Shown: positions 28,801 to 41,545 of the stretch, in pieces
Numbering within the stretch: the first letter of the stretch is position 1
Layout: the number at the start of each line of letters is the position of its first letter
DNA from: Doryteuthis pealeii
Taxonomy: Eukaryota; Mollusca; Cephalopoda; Myopsida; Loliginidae
DNA length: 64,000 nt
Assembly (NCBI GenBank): GCA_023376005.1
Contig: CM042145.1
Location: 15,004,222 to 15,068,221, forward strand
Reading direction: 5' to 3'
Made by a program: the position numbers and the translations under genes
The notes under the pieces: generated by a model
The model's database searches: none
The model's input: only the letters and a program-made list of their open reading frames with translations
What the model was told of the DNA's origin: nothing

Positions 28801-30237
28801 TAGTTAATTATGAAGGAGGAAGAATTGGACTCAAAATTCAGTAATAACACCAATTAATTGCACAACAAGCAATGCAAAAATCATACATGCTCCCATTGAA
28901 GAGGCAGAAAAAATGAACATTAGATTTAAAGTTCTTAAAAATGGCCCCTGAAATGTTACACAGGATAGTGGCCGAGAGGGTAAAAGCATTGGTGAAGAGA
29001 TTCTAGTTTGATTAATTTCTGCCTGGAAGTCAGGAGTTCAATCCTTAATTTAATATATAAGATGATCTGAGGCATTAATAGTGGAATCAGAAGAGTCTAC
29101 CCTCATAGAGAAAAAAAAAGGCTTCATTCATAATTCCCTACTAATGACAAAAGAGCCCATAGTTATAATCATTTAATTCTTTTTCTTTTGGAAGTCCGTC
29201 GCAGATGACGATGACGTCACTCCATATCTTTATTTGTGGACCCTATGATGGCTCATTAGTCCAATTCTGACTTGCAGATGCGGCCACACACATTGCAGGG
29301 GAAATTCCCATCTACATTTGGTTGTTCATGATGACGAAGACGTCGCCGCTGTGCAGTCCTGTTTGAGTCATTTAATAAGAGTTATTTTTTGCACACAGTT
29401 ATATGGTTTCAAGTAATTACTAATAATCCTTATAATTTTTAAACAGATCTATTTGACACATAGATGGGACCCTAACAGAGTGGACCTGGAAGTAATGACA
29501 ATGAAGGGGTACTCCATACTGTCCAGAACTGAAGCCTCACTATCATATGCAGATTAATGTCATACCCAGGACACCTTTCTTGGGGGATGGGGGGGGGGTG
29601 TTACCCCTCTGCAAGGGATACAGTCAGTATATTCTAAACCCTATCAACAGGGTACATATCTGTTTATAGTATCAGCTGTCATCAGGCGACCTTAGCATAA
29701 CCTTGTCATTTCAATATTCATGTTTACCAAACTATAGTTATCAGTCACATTACATCATAACATTTCTCTTTTCCTGAAATTATGAATCTGAATCATTTAT
29801 CCATGAAATGTTTGGACTAATTGTCTTACAATTGTTGTTTTAACCCCCAAATCCGAGATCAGTCGTTGTTGGGTTTGTGGCATTCCTTGTGCACCAATTC
29901 TTTCCTATCGACTGTGCCAAGCGGATAGTCCAACTCAAGCCTTCACCACTATAAACAAACCACTGTGTAGTTTGTTCATTGGATGAAACCTCATGTGTCA
30001 AAATCGATGAGAGAGAGTCCATTTTTTTTACCTCCAAATTTTAACCACTGTGCTCTACAACCTTCTTCAAATCCATCAGTTAAAATGTGATAAAACCAAC
30101 AAGAATAAAAAAATAATGATAATAATGAAATTTTTGTGTACATTGCTCAGGCACATTACAACTCATCAAAGATAAATGTACAGTACATAGAATAATGTAC
30201 AAATGTCTGGAAAATGAATAGTGTATGAGTCAATATA

Positions 30238-30281
<44 letters not shown>

Positions 30282-33200
30282 AAGGGGGATATCAGGGATA
30301 ATGTTCAAGAATTTCCGAAAATATGGAAGTTTTAACTCTTAACGTCCTATACCGCCTCATTCCACCCGGCCAGAAATCACATTTCCTAATCTGCCCCAAA
30401 CGATAGCCTTTGTTTAAATGTAATATTAAACATATTTAGAAGTCTTTGATTTAAGGGAAATATCTCAGGTAACTTTAAATGAAAAGGCCATTTTTTTATA
30501 AATCCTTATAGGAATGGGGCTCTGGACTTGGAAAATTCTGAACAGGATGTTAAGAGTTAAAGGATGCAGTGCCTTAGTAGCTAACAACTGTTGGTGGTAG
30601 TTTGTTCCATCCTTCGGAAACTCTGGGCGGGAAAATTATGGGAGCTGCGCAACTTGAACAACTCATAGAATATACAAATAACCTTTCAGCAAAAATCAGA
30701 TTTTGAATCTTACCTCTGCATAATTTTGGGAGGCAACATATTTCTTAAGTCTACAGATGCCATCAATTCAGGAATGGTAACATCTAAAATAAAAAGAAAA
30801 AAACATTGGATCAGAAAATATCATATATATTAAAGTTACAAAATGGTATCAATAGATTGATAATATACAATATTTCTCAGGTAGTATTAGTGGCTTTATA
30901 TTAAGTTTCAGGAAGCGCCAAGTACATATTGCCATGGAGCAGTGGTTAGCAAGCTAGCTCTACTATAGTAATGACTTCAAGTTTCACAGGGTGTCTCCAT
31001 ACTTGTGGCCTTGTGCTAAAAAAAAGTTACCAGTTTAATATAACTTCACAATAAAACTATGATGAAGAGGTCAAAATCTGCTGTCATATAAAGAAGTGTT
31101 AATTGTTTTTGTGTCCAATGTTAATAATTCTTTCCTTTTATATTAGCATTTTTGGACTGTTTCCTGACAAATTGGAATGTCATCCTTGTTCCCTAGGAAA
31201 GTTACTAATTTATCACGGATTATTATCAATTAATAATGGAGATTCGCTTCCGGTTTTTGTCTGTAACAAAAATTACGTCACTGTTTACGTCACATTACCC
31301 AAAATCATCATAACATAGAATACATACACTCAAAATTTGAACATGCAGCATTTGACAGTACTCATTGTTTTTTAAAACAAGTTTTAATAAATACATGACT
31401 GGTATTATATATCTATATATAGTTTGTTATATTTTAATACATATTTAAAGTTTACATTTCAAATTGTTTTATTTTTTAATTCTTTAATGAATTTGATGAT
31501 CTTATTTACTTAGGGTACAAACTCACTGACATTGAATTTTTTACTCCCACCCCTCAGGCAATATGTTTCAAAAATATATTTTTATTTTGTACTAGTAATA
31601 ATAATAATAATAATAATAAACTTACCAGCAAGAAATTCCTCACAAGGTTTCAAGACTAAATCAATGAATACAAGTTGCTCTTCCAATTTACAACCACAAA
31701 GAAATGAGAAAACCTGCCCTTTTTTTGAAACTGTGAGTTTCTTATTTTGCAGAGTGCCGTAGAGAATTCTGGAATAAAAGAAAAAGAAACCAAAGTTTTT
31801 ATTGCTTCATTCAAGACAAAATATATATAACACAAAACACAAATATTTTGTTTTTATTGAGAAAGTTTGGCAGGGTTATCTTTTTTTATAATGTTGATAT
31901 TTATAACAAAGTTATTGATTTATAAAGATCAATAATGGATATGAGAAATGTGTGTGTGTGTGTGTGTTTGTATAAAAGAAATGTGCTCAAATATAAATGA
32001 TTAGGGGTTATTTCCTATAACTCCAACATAAACAAAGGGAACCACTCTTGACTGATAAATTATTCATTTATTTTCCCATTAAACTAACCCTAAACCTTAA
32101 ACCTAAACCCCTTTTTTTCCGAATAGATCAATAAATAAATAAATGATTTATCAGTCAAGAGTGGTTCCCCTTTGTTTATGTTGGAGTTATAGGAAATAAC
32201 CTGATTAGGTTTATGCAAAAGTTTCCAGTGAAAAATGTGTTTTTAATTGTTTATTCAAAGGTCTAGACTTCAGAAAAGAGCAGTGGAAAATTTTACACAC
32301 ATTATAACTGTTAGATCCAATTCCACTGGACAAGCGCTCTTGTTTAAAGCCGACAGGATGGCCCATAAGATTGTAACAGATGGCTAGTCGGCAAAAATAA
32401 AACCCTCCTCTCCATTTATATACCTGATTCAGTAAGTGGGTATATAACATAATATCTATTTCTTATAGTGTAACTGTTGACTAAGATATGTTAACATACC
32501 ATTACAGAGAGGAAAGAAAAAAATAACTCGTATACTAGCAATTACTACAACGAATGAGCATTTCGAGTAGGTGTAATGGTTAGAGCAAGACTGGTTTGGT
32601 TTGGTTTTTTGTTTTGGTTTGTTTTACGGCATATCAACCTCAGTGGGTCAATTTAATGCCGACAAAGTTTTTAGATAAATTAATTCTTAATGGATACTCA
32701 ATTTTTTCATAAACACATTTTCCTATTTAACCCATAGATGGGACCCTAACAGGTACTACCACTCCGGGTAAGAGTGGACCAGCAATGGTGATGAAGGGGT
32801 GCTCCACATTCCTCAGACCTCAGACCTCCAGAACTGGAACCTCACCATCAGATTGAGTTTAACGTCATTCCCTGGACAAGAAGACCCTCAGCCACCGCCT
32901 TCTAGCACACATATGATAAAAAGGGTTGGGGCTTGCCATAAGGGTAATAGGGTTGGGGCAATCATATAGGTGCTAGGGATTGACATGACCAGCCAATTGA
33001 TCGGAGAGGGTCTCTCTGACCGCCCGTCTAGAGCTAGACCATTGTTAGTGAGTTTGATTCTCACTAGGTGCTGTATACTTCTGAACTTGAAAACTAAGCT
33101 GCAGTAAATGATACCTACTGCAATGATTGTAATGAGTAGATTTAGTAGATTTTTTAAAAATACCTTGTTAATATGGACATCACGGCAGTTCTGTGGTATT

Positions 33201-34796
33201 CCTCAATAATACAGCATTCTGAATCAGAGTTGAACAATACCAATTCATCTCGGAAGGACTTCTCTTCAAGAATACGCATGAAATTGTCCCTAAATTTTTT
33301 TTTTCAAGAAAAAAACAGAGAAAGAGAAATATAAATCATTATCAAATACAAAAAGTCGAATAATCATGGCATTTGGATTTTTTAGATGAAATATCAGAAA
33401 TTGAAAAAATCTGTTATACTATAATATCTTATTTTTGTTAGGAAACTTTATTATTATTTTTTTCATCTTCTAATTTTTCCTTTAAAACTTGTGACTATAA
33501 AGCAACTAAAGATCAATCAAATCACCCATTACTAATCAATAGCATAATTATACAAAAGATGTTACAGAAAAATGAATTTGGATATTAATAATTGGAGAAA
33601 AAATAGATTGTTTTATTCTAATATAATATTTAAAGTTATCTGAACTGTTTCCATTTGAAATTGTCTTTCTTTCTTTTTTTACTCCTTTAATAAATTTGAC
33701 GATTTTACATACTTATGGTACACACTCTATGACATTAAATTTTCAGCTCCCATCGCTTACATCGCCCTGAGGGCGTTTTTTTAATTTGCTAGTAGCAATA
33801 ATAAAAAGAGTAAAAGAAAGAAATGATAATTCACAAAAAGTAAAAATGAATAAAGTTTTGATCTGAAGAGGCCAAAGTCATGAACTTACAAGAGACAGAA
33901 AGAAAGTCACCAATTATTTTATTTTTAAATCAAAAGGTAATCTGAACATTAGCTACATAAATGAGAGTAACCTCCCATTGTTTCTTTCACTTTGAGGAAA
34001 CCATATGTTTTGGTCGGCCATTTTCATTTCACTGTAAATCTACACTGAAAATACGAATTTGTTTGAATCAATACAACTGCATGTTTTAACACGAAAATAT
34101 CATAAAATGTGTTCTTAATTGTGCTTGCGCATTATTTGAAATGAACTTAATTGTTATTAAGAACACATCTTATGATATTTTCATGTTAAAACATGCAGTT
34201 GTATTGATTTACGGTGAAATGAAAATGGCCGACCAAAACAGACGGCTTCCTCAAAGTGAAAGAAACAAGGGGAGGTTACTCTCATTTATGTAGCTAATGT
34301 TCAGATTACCAATTAAAAAAAAACATACCTGTAAAGACCAACACCTTTAATAGGAAATATCATCAAACACTCAAAAGCTATTTTTTGAATCATTGGCTCT
34401 CTGTGTTCAAGGAGCTGCAATAAATTAAAATTAAAATTAAAATTAAAATTTGAAATAATTGAAAAAAAAAAAAAAAAAAAAATGTAATTTTTTAAAATAA
34501 TTTAATATTTTCTTTTAATAGTAACATTCAAAATCAATAATTATCTAATACTAAAACATTGTTCTTCAAAATCGACCTACAGTAATCACTATAAATATGT
34601 ACAATTTTTATAAAAAGATACCAAGGTTTTATTATTTCTCGTGGAACATTATAGAGGTTTGTCCGAAAGTTTTTTCACCCTTATACATTATATAAGCATC
34701 TTAAAAATAGTTGTATTATATAATTATTTTTCCTAAAAAAGAAAAAAGTGTATGTGTGTGACTAGACTTTCAGACTACCCTGTGCGTACATGTGTC

Positions 34797-34839
<43 letters not shown>

Positions 34840-35106
34840 AGTAAAGTAAAGTCGTCGGGGCGGCCTAAAGTTGGTATCAGCCAATCAGCGAGGGAATCTA
34901 TCCCCTTTTCACTTGCGCTAGACCAAGGAGATTATTTTAGCGTCTGAGGTGGAGCGCCACACCTACCGTCAGCTCCTTACTTTACCCCACAGATCCCTGT
35001 GCTACTCATACGCTGAGTTGGCGAGGACCGGTATCGAACTAGGAACCTTGTGGTTTTTAGCCGAACGCTCTACCGACTGAGCTAACCCGGCCCGTATATA
35101 TATATG

Positions 35107-35151
<45 letters not shown>

Positions 35152-38100
35152 GGTGTCTATAAAATCCAGCAGTAAATTTAAAAGTAACAACTAAGTTGGC
35201 AGTCTTGTTAAATTCAAATAAAAGACTTTAGGAACATATATCATACACAACAAATAAAAGACTTTAGGAACACCCTGTATAAGACTTTAGGAAATAATAT
35301 AACTTAAACACCCACAACATGTATAAACACCCTGTAACATTAATACACAACAAATTTTAGGAACACCCTGATACACACCAACAATAAAAGACTTTAGGAA
35401 CACCCTGTATATCATACACCAACAACAAATAAAAGAGATAAAAAAAAACACTAAGTATTATTTATTACCAAACACTACAGCATCAAAACTGTAATCAAAA
35501 TTAAAATTGCATAAATATATCATATTAAATATGTGATGCAAGGAGACTTTCTCTTTCAGCAAAGATGTACATCTCTAATACACACCAGTGACACACTAGT
35601 TGTTGGGCATAAAGGTCACCCATGCTATTTCCTTCAAAATCAAATAATTCATAGTAGATAATGCTTATCATGTCTAGGGGGAAACCTTTTGTAAATGAAG
35701 TCATAGTTTTGTTTTGGAAAGGCATTGGATTCGAAATCCAATGGGCATTCCCCGCACAGGTTCGCAATCCTATCTGCAGCACCATATTGAGGTCAGTCAG
35801 TCAGTATACTGTTGGTTTGGACAACAGCAACTGGCTAAGCACAACTGAACCTGCCAGTCAGTCAGTATACTGTTCGTTTGGACAACAGCAACTGGCTAAG
35901 CACAACTGAACTAGTGCCCAAGATAGCTGGTACTTATGGGACTCAAGAATAGACCATTCATGCATTTGGGTGATTCCATTCCTTGAGTCCTGATTGGCTG
36001 CTTGGTTTCTATGATTTTATAAGGCTTCATAAATACTCTGGTATTCTGCAGTAGGATTGCAACAAGGTTAGATCTGTATTGAGTTACAGCTACTTGTTGC
36101 ATTGTCTTACCAATCAATTTGACAGTAATTGGAACTTAGTATGATTATTCTACAGACACAAAGTAATAACACCAAAAAAAAAAAAATGGGAGTAAGGATT
36201 TTAATCTTGGTAAAATTTTACTTACCGTTTCAAACAATTCTTTCAGTTTTTTTGAGCAGGTCAAAGAGTTCCCATGACGGAATTGAGAAAACAACCGTAA
36301 ATGGCTCACTAATAAACTAAAGAAAAAAAATATAAATATAAACAACATGTCAGTTACTCACAAAAAGAAATATTTTAAATTATAATAATTTACATATAAA
36401 AAATACATTTGGATTATTATTTATCTATTTAGCAACAATAATGATTTTGTTAAAGATCCTAGTCAACCTTGATAAAAATTTTTTTGAATTTCTGCACATT
36501 CACTGCATCTGATTGACTAGACAGCATAAATATTCCTGATTGTCCACCATGTTAGATTACTACGTTTATGAAATCCATATAACATGTAATGATAAACATG
36601 ACATTCATTAAATAAATTCAGTCTCAATATTAAACATTATGATAAACTAGCAAATATATGCACCCTCCTGGTGCAAGTATTTAGTTTTAATGTAATAAAA
36701 TATAATATTAAATTAGAAAAGCTAATGAAACTAAATAAGAATGCAGATAAAAAGATTTGAAACAGAGAAGGGTATAATCGAAAAATAGAACAACTGAAAC
36801 TTACTCTTCATAGCAAAATTTTCTTAATTGAAATATTTAGTTAAAATAGGAAGTAAAGAATAAAATTACAGTTATTTCTTCTTGTTGATGGATTTCTTTT
36901 AAGATTTATCTCCAAGATTTTTTCTCATATTCATTAAGATAAAACCAAACAATTAGAAATCAATAATACTAAGCACATGTTTATTAAAACCAAATTTTTA
37001 ATATCAATATGCAAATTAGCCTTCCTGTTCACACTGTAAACCATTATTTTGTTGTATATATAAATACAATTGCATGTTATTAGTATGTAGACCTGGCCAA
37101 TGCTGGGGGGTCCAGTGGGTCCAGCCCTGGACTGTGGTTACAATTATCAGCGTTGATCCAGGGCTGGGTTTATTGCCTAGTGCCTGAGGCACCCCCTTGA
37201 GGGGGAATGCCGACGGGATCAACACAATTTTTTACATGAGTCTCAGCTTGTGGGTGGTCCCACATTAATAGGGCCTTATGCCTGACTTGTACACGTGGGG
37301 TATGAGGTAAATACTAGTATGTAGATATGGTCAACAGTATTAATAATGTAATACAATTTTATCAATAAGTGGGGTTTAAAATCATGGAGAAAATGATGTA
37401 AATAAAAAAGGGAATTGTGACTTGAGTAGTGATATAGTTTCGGTTAAAGACACACAAACACACAATCTCCATTATATTAAGATCATAAACAACAGAAAGT
37501 CTTTTTAAGAGAAAAAAGGAATTAAAAAAGATTAAAATTTACTGAATAATGATATAAATAAAGGAAAGCCACCCTAGTTTAACTCTTAACATCCTATACT
37601 GCCTCATTCCGCCCAGCCAGAAGATATTCATTTTCCTAATCTGCCCCAAATTATAATCTTTATTTAAGTGTAATATTAAACATATTTAGAAGTCTTTGAT
37701 TTAAGGGAAATAACAGGTAAATTTAAATGAAAAGGCCATTTTTAGCCATTCTTTGAAAAATCCTTATAGGAATGGAGGTCTGGACTTGGAAAATTTCAGA
37801 TCCCAATTTTGATATGATGAAAAAGGTACAGGCACATATAATTTCAAAAATTTCAAAATGTTTTTCAAAAGGCTCATTGTTTGAAAATTTCAGATTCCCA
37901 CCTAATTTTAACAAAGTTTCTCTGAATTTTTGAGATGAAGCTTGATAATTTGAATTATCCAGACTATTGTCCTCATCTTTATTGTTATCTGTACAATGTT
38001 GTGTAGATAACAATAAAAATGGGGACAATAATCCAAATAATACAACAGGTAGTGTTCAGTATTAAAAAAAAAATCAAATTTACTTACTTATTAAGGTCTT

Positions 38101-41100
38101 TCTGCTGCTTGTGAACTGCAACTGGAATCTTATTTGCTGCTTCTTGTTTTGCTGTTACATCTTCTGTCTCCTCCTCTTCTTCTTCTTCTTCCTCCTCCTC
38201 CCCTTCTTCCATGTTAACATCTGTCTCCTCTGCATTCTCTTCATCAACCTCCTCCTCCTCCCCTTCCTCTTCTTCAACATTATCCTCCATACTCTCTTCT
38301 TCAGTTTCTTCTATTTTCTCTTTCCATTCCCTGTTCAGAATATTCTGTCGAGCCATGGAGTCTTTGTTGATTCGGTTGAACTCATTTCTGGAAAAAAAAT
38401 TTTTTTAAATTAATAATCAAATAAAACAAAAGCAATGAAGCTATTCGTAGCACCATATTGAGGTCAGTAAGTCTACTGTTGTTTTGAATAACAGCAGCTA
38501 ACTAAGTACAACTTAAGCAGTGTCCAAGACAGTTGGTATATATAGAAATCAAGAATGACCCATTCATGAATTTGGGTGATTTGGGTCATTCCATTCCTTG
38601 AGTTCTGATTGACTGCTTGATTTGAATGACATTGTGGAGTCTTATATATATCCTGTCATTCTGCAGTAGACTTTGTGACATTCAGGTTTGTATTTAAGTT
38701 ACAACCGTTTGTTGCCATGTCTTCCCAGTTCGATGGTAATTGGCACTTTAATTATTCTTCAGAAGCAAATTCATTGGAAACCTCTGGAAAGATCCTTAAA
38801 CTTATGGAATGCTCTACTAGAATTCTTGATAATTCCTAGTTCTTTTGGAAACTTTTGACTGTTCATAGTCGGCTTCTCCTCTACCTTTTGGAAGCTTTTG
38901 ATCAGTTTTTTTAATAATGCCTAAAAAAATTGCCAGGATAGTAAATCAAAATATAGATAATCATCATCAGGGTGGCCTGAAGTCAGTATCAGCCAGACAG
39001 CGAGGGAGTCTATCACCTTCTCACTAGCGCTAGACCAAGGAGATTGTTTTTGTGTCTGAGGTGGAGCGCCACACCTATATAGATAATATACATTCTATAT
39101 ATACCTTAATAAATAGATAGTCAATACAGATATTTAATATGTAAGTTGAAAATGGAAATGAATCCGACAATATGTTGAAAGGATAAATAAATAAATAAAG
39201 GAAAGAAAATGTTGAATGGATAAAATTGATTTAATTTGAATTACCAACACATGTTTCGGCCAGGAGTTTGTTCATGTACACATATATTCTATTTATTATT
39301 ATCTTAAATATAAAAATTTTTTTCTTTTTTCGAACACTTCAAAATATAATTTATATATATATATATATATAATTTTAACACGAAAATATCATAAAAAGTG
39401 TTCTTAATTGTGCTTGCACATTATTTGAAATGAACTTAATTGTTATTATGAACACATTTTATGATATTTTTGTGTTAAAACATGCAGTTGTATTGATTTG
39501 AACAAATTCGTATTTTCAGTGTAGATTTACGGTGAAATGAAAATAGCTGACCAAAACATCAAGGTGAAAGAAACAAGGGGAGGTTACTCTCATTTATGTA
39601 GCTAATGTTCAGATTACCAAATAAATTTAAGAACAAAAAAAAAAAAAAAGAAAAGAAAGAAAAGAAAAAAAACACAGCGACTTACTCAATAAACTGGAAG
39701 AGCAAATCTGATAAAAGCTGTGAGTTAGCTTCACAGATTTGCGGAAAGTTCATCATTGTCCTCCACAGCTGCTCACGAAAATGCTCCTCATTTGCTGAGG
39801 AAGTCCCCCGCTTCACCGAATTGTCTATCTGCTCTGTACATATTTGCAACAAAGAAGTATCCAATTCCGTGTCCTCTTCAACAGGCATCAGATCATATGT
39901 ATCAGAAATCGACAAACTCGGAACGTTATTTTCTGTGGGAAATAAAGACAAAATTATCAGTCAATACAAAATTCACTTTTATACGTAGAACAGGAGGTCA
40001 ACGGGGAATCAGGCCAACGGGGAATCAGAGGTTAATGTTAGTGATGTTTAGTAGCATTAACAACTCTAAGAGAAAAAAAAAAAAAATTTCAACTCAAAAT
40101 ATAAGAAGAGTTTTTCTTCTTCCTAAATAGTTTAAAACTTGAAAAATATAAGATAGTGGGTTAAATCGAACTTAATGGACCTAAATTCCACCATCATATG
40201 TCTCCCTGCCCAAAGAAGAAAAAAAAAATACCAAAAATCAGGGAGTAAACCTAATTTAATGAAATTTTCAGTGTTGATATATTAATGAATAAAAGATATA
40301 ATGCACCAGTTATTTTATTTTAAAACTTTTACATTTTCCAGGTCAGTTAACTTTGAACCACATATTCTTGAGGCATAACACAGATTCTCAAAGTTCATTG
40401 AAGTTGAGATAATGCAGAGACCAAGAAATTTTAAAAAATGATCCACAAGACAAACTGCTAAGATTAGTGCACAAATTAATATGATGTTCCACAGGATAAA
40501 AACTTTCAAGAAGGAAATAACATTTTATATAAAACAAAACATGTTGGATTATTTTGGTAATATAAAGGTGTGCTGTGACCCACCACTTAAACTTATAGAC
40601 TCTGCATGGGTGCATGGATTAAAGCCAGCCCATCAACAGCTCAAATATGCAGTTAGTTATTTGTACATATTCGCCCCAGACGAACAGACCTAAACCAAGG
40701 ACTCTGCTCAACCAAAGGATTCTACCCAACACTAAGGGACACCGAGGAAGAACCAAAGGATTCTACCCAACACTAAGGGGCACCGAGGAAGAACCAAAGG
40801 ATTCTACCAAACACTAAGGGACACCGAGGAAGAACCAAAGGATTCTACCCAACACTAAGGGGCACCGAGGAAGAACCAAAGGATTCTACCCAACACTAAG
40901 GGACACCGAGGAAGAACCAAAGGATTCTACCAAACACTAAGGGACACCGAGGAAGAACAAAGGATTCTACCCAACACTAAGGGACACCGAGGAAGAACCA
41001 AAGGATTCTACCCAACACTAAGGGACACCGAGGAAGAACCAAAGGATTCTACCAACACTAAGGACACCGAGGAAGAACCAAAGGATTCTACCCAACACTA

Positions 41101-41507
41101 AGGGACACCAAGGAAGAACCAAAAGGATTCTTCACTAAGTATCAGCCTCTGCTTAACACAAGGGATCTCCACTGTAAAGTGCTTTCACTTGAAACTAAAA
41201 ATGGCCACAAACATTGTAACAAATCAAAACAAAAAAAATGATACTTACCACAATTAGAAGCGACTCTTTTAAGATGTTCACCAAAGACGTCCCAGAAATC
41301 ACCTTTGGGCATAGAAGTTGCATGTGATGTTATCAGTTTACGAACTGGTTCCCAAAGAGGTTTGAAGTTGCAGAAAAGATTACCTAGCAGGAATCTTAGT
41401 GGTACCTGAAAATAACATCACAATTTTCACACATTCTAAATAGGTAGTTTTAACAAGATTGTCAATACTAAAGATTAGTTTAGAGAGGATATAGTGTGTA
41501 TATATAA

Positions 41508-41545
<38 letters not shown>

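Noticed and set aside
34845..35092. Possible functional tRNA gene (and other tRNA-like heads in the window)
   Set aside because: They have internal boxes A and B but no acceptor-stem pairing; they carry conserved non-tRNA bodies, so they are SINEs.
38111..38413. Plus-strand Phe/Ser-rich open frames of up to 100 codons
   Set aside because: Antisense of the Glu-rich UTP20 exon 16.
40695..41131. Possible CRISPR-like array
   Set aside because: Units are contiguous 41-bp repeats without unique spacers, and the genome is animal.
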